Shown here piece after piece: positions 59,203 to 64,000 of a DNA stretch of 64,000 nt. The position numbers and the translations under genes are program-made. Numbering within the stretch: position 1 is the first letter of the stretch; the number at the start of each line of letters is the position of its first letter. Source of the stretch: Enterococcus sp. 9D6_DIV0238 (lineage in GTDB: Bacteria > Bacillota > Bacilli > Lactobacillales > Enterococcaceae); the NCBI RefSeq assembly GCF_002174455.2, contig NZ_CP147246.1:1639501-1703500 (forward strand), written 5' to 3'. A model generated the notes under the pieces. That model did not search any database, was not told the DNA's origin, and was given only the letters and a program-made list of their open reading frames with translations.

Positions 59203-60030
59203 ATGAACGAATTGTCCGAAGAACTACTACATAGCGTGATCAAAAAACGCCCTGAGCTTTCCCACAAAGGGACTTTCGGGCGAGTCGTATTGATTGGCGG
59301 CAATGAAAGATATGGCGGTGCGATCATTATGAGTGCTGAAGCTGCTGTCAACTCTGGCGCTGGGTTAGTTACTGTCGTTACAGCAGAAAAAAATCACGCT
59401 CCGCTGCATGCTCGCTTGCCTGAAGTAATGGTCATCGATTGGCTTCAGATACAAGATATTCAAGCTGTTTTAGCAGAGTCTGATGTTATTTTGATCGGTC
59501 CCGGACTTGGTTTGAGCGAACATAGTCATACGTTATTACAATTAGTGATCCAGGAACAGCAGGCAAAACACTGGCTAGTTATTGACGGTTCAGGCATTAC
59601 TTTGTTTGCTCAATATCACTATCAGCTAGCTTATCCTCAGCAAGCTGTTTTTACCCCTCATCAAATGGAATGGCAGCGTTTAAGCGGTCTGACCATTCCA
59701 AACCAAACAATAAAAAATAATCAAACTGCTCAAAAAATATTAGGCAGCAATTTAGTGTTGAAAAGTCATCGTACAACTATTTATACTTTGAACGACTATT
59801 TTGTCAATCCTCTTGGAAATCCAGCCATGGCGACTGGCGGAATGGGAGACACACTTGCTGGAATGATCGCTGGTTTTTTAGCTCAATTTGATGCTAAAAA
59901 AGACGCCCTGTGCGCTGCTGTTTACCTTCATAGCTTGATTGGCGATGTTCTCGGACAAGATCATTATGTCGTCTTACCAACAGAAATCAGCAAGCAAATT
60001 CCTTATTATATGAAACGTTTTGAACAATGA
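59203..60030 (+). CDS. nnrD: ADP-dependent NAD(P)H-hydrate dehydratase
   Basis: Repairs hydrated NAD(P)H. The 275-residue ribokinase-like protein is the stand-alone C-terminal half of YjeF: KGTFGRVVLIGGNERYGGA near residue 20, AAVNSGAGLVTVVTAEKN near 47, FTPHQMEWQRL near 150 and the catalytic NPAMATGGMGDTLAGMIAG near 205. The epimerase domain is absent, as is common in Firmicutes. GAAAGGAG precedes the ATG. Secure. Confidence 0.93.
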   Translation: MNELSEELLHSVIKKRPELSHKGTFGRVVLIGGNERYGGAIIMSAEAAVNSGAGLVTVVTAEKNHAPLHARLPEVMVIDWLQIQDIQAVLAESDVILIGPGLGLSEHSHTLLQLVIQEQQAKHWLVIDGSGITLFAQYHYQLAYPQQAVFTPHQMEWQRLSGLTIPNQTIKNNQTAQKILGSNLVLKSHRTTIYTLNDYFVNPLGNPAMATGGMGDTLAGMIAGFLAQFDAKKDALCAAVYLHSLIGDVLGQDHYVVLPTEISKQIPYYMKRFEQ

Positions 60031-60055
60031 GGGAAACGGTTCGGATTTAAAATTT

Positions 60056-60310
60056 TGAATGATCGCTTTTGTCTCGCCCCCCTTGGAAAATTGCTGAAAA
60101 ATCTGACTTTCGACCATCGCTTATTACATTTTAAAATGAGAGCGAGACAAAACTCTGCGAGTCAAATCCCTGACACCTGAAATCCGGATAAACGGCGAGA
60201 GCGGAAGTGATCCCTTCAGAAACAAGCCAGAATTCACAAAAATTTGAAAAACAATTTTCGTGAATTCTTTCTTATTTCTCGGGATTAAACACTTCTGTCC
60301 CAACCTCATT
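60056..60310. repeat. Enterococcal extragenic stem-loop element (copy 2, extended)
   Basis: Nested inverted repeats: GCTTTTGTCTCGC (about 60065) with GCGAGACAAAA (60140), ACTCTGCGAGT, AGAATTCACAAAA/TTTTCGTGAATTCT, and GAAGTGATCCC/GGGATTAAACACTTC. It shares ATAAACGG, ACTCTRCGAGT and GGGATTAAACACTT with the element at 24.5 kb. It fills the space between convergent nnrD and tetR and probably ends both transcripts. Confidence 0.65.
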
Positions 60311-60945
60311 CATTGTTCTAAAAAACCAGCCTGCAGAATGTTCATATAGCTTTGTGAACGTTCAACTAAAAATTGCATTTGATGAATCTCTGTTACCTGT
60401 TGGTTTTCTTCTAAAAAAGTCAAACTCTCTAAATAAATCTGATTGAAAACACCTAGTACTAAACGAACCACATCTTCTCTAGAGATGTTTTTTTTGAGCG
60501 GAAGCTTGTTGATGATCTTCGTTAGAAGCTGCTGTGCAATAGCCATATTTTCAGCCATATAGTGATCCAATTTTACTTGTATTTTATCAGGAAGCATTTT
60601 TTTCTGTGCATACGAGGCAATCAGCAAATGGATATGGTCAGGAAAAGTCCGCTCTAAATTTAACTTATGCTGTGTCGAAGCGACTACCACTTCAACTAGA
60701 TCAGCATACTCTTTTTCAAACAATTCTTTTGACTGTTCATTTAAACAGTCGATCACATAGCTGATCGTGCGTTCATACAACTTTTGCTTATTTCCAAAAT
60801 AATGAAAAACCAATCCTTTTGAAACACCCGCTGCTATAGCAATATCTTCTGTGTTTGCGCGTTGATAGCCCTGTTTAGCAAATTGCTTCAAGGCAGCTTG
60901 TATTATCCGTTCATATTTTTTTGGATCGATGTTGATTTCAGCCAC
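60310..60945 (-). CDS. TetR-family regulator of the adjoining ABC-2 exporter
   Basis: A 211-residue TetR repressor: N-terminal helix-turn-helix (AALKQFAKQGYQRANTEDIA, then GVSKGLVFHYFGNKQKLYERT at about 15-60) and a helical ligand-binding domain. It is the third gene after the ATPase and permease, overlapping the permease stop by one base, so the operon is self-regulated. The likely operator is the palindrome ATTGACTCATCAGTCAAT at 62667-62684 in front of the ATPase gene. Inducer unknown. Confidence 0.9.
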   Translation of the reverse strand: MAEINIDPKKYERIIQAALKQFAKQGYQRANTEDIAIAAGVSKGLVFHYFGNKQKLYERTISYVIDCLNEQSKELFEKEYADLVEVVVASTQHKLNLERTFPDHIHLLIASYAQKKMLPDKIQVKLDHYMAENMAIAQQLLTKIINKLPLKKNISREDVVRLVLGVFNQIYLESLTFLEENQQVTEIHQMQFLVERSQSYMNILQAGFLEQ

Positions 60946-61766
60946 TAAATCTTCAGATCCTTTCGTTGGTAAAGCACATAAGTTCCAGCTAAAAACAATA
61001 TGATCAACACTACTAGAAATCCTGTGTGACTAGCTGATAATCCTTTATCTAATAAATTGCTTGGAATGCCCATATGAGTCGGCGATATATTTTTTGCCCA
61101 ACTAAACGAGTCATTTAAATCAGCAAAAATACCGATCAAGTAGAAAGCAAATACGACACCTAATGATATACTGGTGCTTTGTTTACTTGATTTTAAAAAG
61201 GTCGAGATCAAAAATCCCAGTGTTAGGAAAAATAAAAGAATCAAACTTTCTTGAATAAAAATCTTACTGATTTCCTTTACGATCGTCGCTGTTGAATCTG
61301 TTGATTGACGATAAAGCATTGTCGATCCTAAAGAAACACCATAGGAGATCAACCAAAAAATACCCAAAACAAGCATATTACTTACGAATTTACTCGTCAC
61401 GATTCCTTTGCGGGTCACTGGTTGCGCATAAAGAAATTCTATTGTCCCATCTGTCTCTTCCTTGATCAAGGACTGACTGCCTAGCATCATCGCATAAATA
61501 GAGGAAGCTAAAAACATATATTGAAAATAGTAAGCAAAAAAACCTGTTGCTACTAAGAAGCTGGCTTGTCCTTCTACACTGATATTGAACGTTTTGAGTA
61601 GGGAAGGAGACAGCCCTGTCAACTTGGCATCCAGCAGATCTTTCATCGCAGAGCTATGCATTTGCGGATAAACAGCACTGAATCCAAAAATGATGACCGA
61701 AAATAAGATGATCCAGATCAGCATCCCTTTGACCAATGAACGCGTTTCGATTTTTGCTGTGATCAT
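60945..61766 (-). CDS. ABC-2 type exporter permease
   Basis: A 273-residue permease with six predicted helices (first at about 12-32, LVKGMLIWIILFSVIIFGF; last near 245-263, FLVVLIILFLAGTYVLY), and a loop EETDGTIEFLYAQPVTRKGI near 100 typical of ABC-2 family proteins with a NatB-like fold. Start overlaps the ATPase stop by four bases (translational coupling). Exports an unknown substrate with the ATPase encoded upstream. Confidence 0.88.
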   Translation of the reverse strand: MITAKIETRSLVKGMLIWIILFSVIIFGFSAVYPQMHSSAMKDLLDAKLTGLSPSLLKTFNISVEGQASFLVATGFFAYYFQYMFLASSIYAMMLGSQSLIKEETDGTIEFLYAQPVTRKGIVTSKFVSNMLVLGIFWLISYGVSLGSTMLYRQSTDSTATIVKEISKIFIQESLILLFFLTLGFLISTFLKSSKQSTSISLGVVFAFYLIGIFADLNDSFSWAKNISPTHMGIPSNLLDKGLSASHTGFLVVLIILFLAGTYVLYQRKDLKI

Positions 61767-62650
61767 TTTGTTTCCCCTCCTTCGTACAATGCCATAAATT
61801 GATCTTCAAGTTCTGGATTCGTGATAGTAAAATCCTGGATCGATGGATCGCTCAATAATGGCAATACTTCTTGCAAATTTCCTTCATAGAATAAACGCGT
61901 TTCATTTCCTTGATGTTTTAAGATCGCTGCACCGATTTTTTCAAATAAAGATAGCGGAATATGATCCCCGATCAAGGTAATGACTTTCCCTAATGATTTT
62001 TCTTTAGAAATATCCTGCACCGTAATAATCTCACCTTGACGAATAAATGCCGCTCGATGTGCATGCTGTTGGATTTCATTTAGATCATGGCTAGATAAAA
62101 AAATAGTCATGCCATTTTTATTATATTTTTCCAGTTCTTCAAATAAGCGATGCTGCATCAGTGGGTCTAAACCATTCGTAGGCTCATCTAAAATCAACAA
62201 TTCTGGATTTGGCAAAATTCCAGCGATGATTGCAATTTTCTTTTTATTTCCCAACGACAGTTCAGACATTTTTTTCTTCCCGTCGATATCGAATCGCTCC
62301 ATAAAATAATCGATCTGTTCTTTACTGTTTTTAAGTTGGTGAAACTCTGCTACATATTTTAGAATATCTAATGTTGACATGGCTGGATAAAAACGCACAT
62401 CACTTGAGACATACCCTGTACGTTTACGAATCTCCTTGGCATTTTTGACACTGTCCAAGCCAAGAATCGTCGCAGTCCCGTGATCTGGATAAATAAAATT
62501 CAGCATTGATTTGATCGTCGTTGATTTCCCAGAACCATTTGGCCCAATAAAGCCATAAATTTCTCCTTTTTCTACAGTTAGATCTACTTGATTGATTGCA
62601 GGTTTCTTTTTATACAGCTTGGTTAATCCCTCTAGCTCAATGGCCTTCAT
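61763..62650 (-). CDS. ABC-2 type exporter ATP-binding protein
   Basis: A 295-residue ATPase: Walker A GFIGPNGSGKSTTIKSML near residue 35, signature ELSLGNKKKIAII near 135, Walker B PELLILDEPTNGLDP near 155, H-loop LSSHDLNEIQQHAHRA near 185 and a C-terminal extension. Start at ATG 62650 after AGGAGGAATGGTGA; the 22-codon upstream extension runs back through promoter and operator. First gene of an ATPase-permease-TetR operon. Confidence 0.92.
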   Translation of the reverse strand: MKAIELEGLTKLYKKKPAINQVDLTVEKGEIYGFIGPNGSGKSTTIKSMLNFIYPDHGTATILGLDSVKNAKEIRKRTGYVSSDVRFYPAMSTLDILKYVAEFHQLKNSKEQIDYFMERFDIDGKKKMSELSLGNKKKIAIIAGILPNPELLILDEPTNGLDPLMQHRLFEELEKYNKNGMTIFLSSHDLNEIQQHAHRAAFIRQGEIITVQDISKEKSLGKVITLIGDHIPLSLFEKIGAAILKHQGNETRLFYEGNLQEVLPLLSDPSIQDFTITNPELEDQFMALYEGGETK

Positions 62651-62666
62651 TTCACCATTCCTCCTT

Positions 62667-62716
62667 ATTGACTCATCAGTCAATTGAAGTATATACCTAA
62701 GGCAACAGTTCGTCAA
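62667..62716 (-). promoter_or_regulatory. Promoter and TetR operator of the ABC-2 operon
   Basis: On the minus strand TTGACG (62716-62711), 17 bases, TATACT (62693-62688). The palindrome ATTGACT-CATC-AGTCAAT (62667-62684) begins four bases after the -10, over the transcription start, an effective repressor position. Confidence 0.75.
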
Positions 62717-62720
62717 AAAA

Positions 62721-62765
62721 AGAGAATAAAACAGCCATGATCAAAGCCTAGTTGTTTTATCCTCT
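62721..62765 (-). terminator. Terminator of the rsuA-family gene
   Basis: On the minus strand AGAGGATAAAACAAC ... GCTGTTTTATTCTCT followed by seven Ts; the T run overlaps the -35 region of the ABC-2 promoter. Confidence 0.8.
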
Positions 62766-62785
62766 ACATAGTAATCCTAGCTATC

Positions 62786-63496
62786 CTACAGCTCTTGAAG
62801 CTCCGTCTCTGTCAACGGGCGATAGGCTCCCAAAGGCAGCTGCTCATCCAATACTAAACTGCCCATGCGTAAACGTTTTAGATAAACAACTCTTTTATCG
62901 ACCGCTTCAAACATTCGTTTCACTTGATGAAACTTTCCCTCTTGAATGACTAACCGGATCTTTGATGTTTGATTGGCTTCATTTATCTCGTCGATCAGCA
63001 GCTTGCTCGGTTTTACCTGTTCATCGTTCGTTAGAGCAAAGCCAGAAGCGAAGATCTGCACATCTTCTTCTGTGACTAGCCCTTCGATTTCAGCAAAGTA
63101 TTCTTTATCCACATGCTTTTTAGGTGACAATAATCGATGTGCCAATTGACCATCATTCGTTAAGAGTAATAATCCTTCTGTATCCTTGTCCAAACGACCA
63201 ACAGGAAACAAATCAGTACGATAATCTTCCTCTTTCAGTAAATCGATCACCGTTTGATCCCTTGCATCTTCCGTTGCGGACACAACTCCTTGCGGTTTAT
63301 GTAATAGATAATAATAAAATTTTTGATAGATCACTCGTTCTCCTGCAAATAAAACGATGTCCTGATATTCATCGATATGCAGCTTACCATCTTTTACAGG
63401 CTGTTCGTTTACCGTTACGAGATTTTTTTTCAGCAACAGTTTGACTTCTTTTCTACTGCCAACACCTGCTTCGGCAAGAAATTTATCTAAACGCAT
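62786..63496 (-). CDS. RsuA-family 16S rRNA pseudouridine synthase
   Basis: A 236-residue enzyme with an N-terminal S4 RNA-binding domain (MRLDKFLAEAGVGSRKEVKLLLK) and the catalytic domain with VGRLDKDTEGLLLLTNDG near residue 100 (Asp in GRLD) and IQEGKFHQVKRMFEAV near 190. RsuA modifies 16S position 516; Firmicutes paralogues are not always site-assigned. It lies downstream of the flippase gene, in the order seen in Bacillus (ytgP-ytzG). Clean start at 63496 with AGGAG. Confidence 0.92.
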   Translation of the reverse strand: MRLDKFLAEAGVGSRKEVKLLLKKNLVTVNEQPVKDGKLHIDEYQDIVLFAGERVIYQKFYYYLLHKPQGVVSATEDARDQTVIDLLKEEDYRTDLFPVGRLDKDTEGLLLLTNDGQLAHRLLSPKKHVDKEYFAEIEGLVTEEDVQIFASGFALTNDEQVKPSKLLIDEINEANQTSKIRLVIQEGKFHQVKRMFEAVDKRVVYLKRLRMGSLVLDEQLPLGAYRPLTETELQEL

Positions 63497-63593
63497 TCAA
63501 TCGAATCTCCTTTTATAAGAAAATAAGTGTGAGCAAAAGTATCCCTACTCCTGCTGCACACTCTAAATTTAAATCCATCATGAGCGAATGCTC

Positions 63594-64000
63594 TTATCTT
63601 ATTTTTAATTTGCGGCGAATTTTATTCACGCTGCTCCCTAATAATTTATCTGCCAGTCTTAGTTTCAACGTAATATAACCATATACGGCTCCGCCAAAAG
63701 CTGCAACAAGCATAATGATGATAAATGACTGGAACTTACGTGTTGGGTCTAAGAATAAATATAAGAACTGACGCATGATAACAGTCGCAACGACCATCAC
63801 TAACGTGATCAAAAAGATCAATAATCCGCGGCGCAAGGTCAAGCTAAAATTAAAACGGCTGACTTTTTTGATTTTTCTCAAAATCAAGGTACATGCAAAA
63901 GCAAAACCGATCATCGTAGCAATCGCTGGCCCATAGACTTCAAATAATCGAATAGCTGGATATTGAACGATCAGCTTCAGCGCAAGTCCTAAACCAAAGT
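63594..64000 (-). CDS. C-terminal part of a polysaccharide/lipid II flippase (YtgP/MOP family), cut by window edge
   Basis: The frame ending at 63594 remains open to the right edge and gives at least 135 residues: FGLGLALKLIVQYP, then two hydrophobic pairs (MIGFAFACTLIL, LIFLITLVMVVATVIM, FIIIMLVAAFGGAVYGYITL) and a basic tail (NKIRRKLKIR). This fits the C-terminal helices of the MOP-superfamily flippases (PST/MurJ type). Upstream of an rsuA gene, it matches the ytgP neighbourhood of Bacillus. A Met at 63914 is internal, not the start. Confidence 0.75.
   Translation of the reverse strand, partial: FGLGLALKLIVQYPAIRLFEVYGPAIATMIGFAFACTLILRKIKKVSRFNFSLTLRRGLLIFLITLVMVVATVIMRQFLYLFLDPTRKFQSFIIIMLVAAFGGAVYGYITLKLRLADKLLGSSVNKIRRKLKIR

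Overview
The window is a chromosomal segment of an Enterococcus, most likely a relative of E. faecalis. This rests on gene content and neighbourhood: rlmH-htrA, ytpR/ytpP/pepA, trmB-ytmP, dat-ecsBA/hit-prsA, yhaM/N/O, a YheA-PBP-GH18 endoglycosidase run, argR, pepV, nnrD and an rsuA-flippase pair, all with A+T-rich Gram-positive codon use and strong AGGAGG ribosome sites. No rRNA, tRNA or CRISPR array was seen.

Layout. 1-2.3 kb is an A+T-rich accessory fragment with a lipase that looks like a type VII secreted toxin, a frameshifted DUF1433-like small gene and other decayed small genes. 2.2-14.4 kb is a sugar cassette: an intact IS1182-type element lodged in a terminator hairpin, scrK-scrR-scrB divergent from scrA and a GH13 glucosidase, then a GH36 alpha-galactosidase divergent from an AraC regulator. 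The cassette lies between two copies of the rlmH 3' end plus its terminator, including an att-like 18-mer, which suggests insertion at rlmH. 14.4-20 kb is core: rlmH, a DnaA-box-rich spacer, htrA, ytpR, usp, ytpP, pepA. 20-24.5 kb has a broken TMEM175-type gene and a heterodimeric ABC exporter with a consensus promoter, three GGTACC dyads and a leader ORF. 24.5-31.3 kb is an alpha-glucoside PTS region (sugar permease, IIA, GH4 phospho-alpha-glucosidase, IICB, ChbG-like deacetylase, BglG antiterminator) with two RAT/terminator switches. 31.3-48.2 kb is mainly housekeeping. 48.2-50 kb holds a GH18 endoglycosidase between twin short repeats that look like small RNAs. 50-64 kb contains pseudouridine synthases, a phosphohexomutase, argR, a lipoprotein beside a frameshifted matrixin-like protease, an EgtUV/BilE-type ABC importer, pepV, nnrD, an ABC-2 exporter with its TetR regulator, and the end of a flippase gene.

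The most unusual signal is a family of roughly 117-base long-hairpin repeats whose stems differ between copies by compensating changes. They stand in tandem arrays directly before ytpR (2 copies), the alpha-glucoside IICB gene (4 copies) and ytmP (3 copies plus a fragment), with a decayed copy near 54.8 kb. A second 74-base repeat follows two of the arrays.
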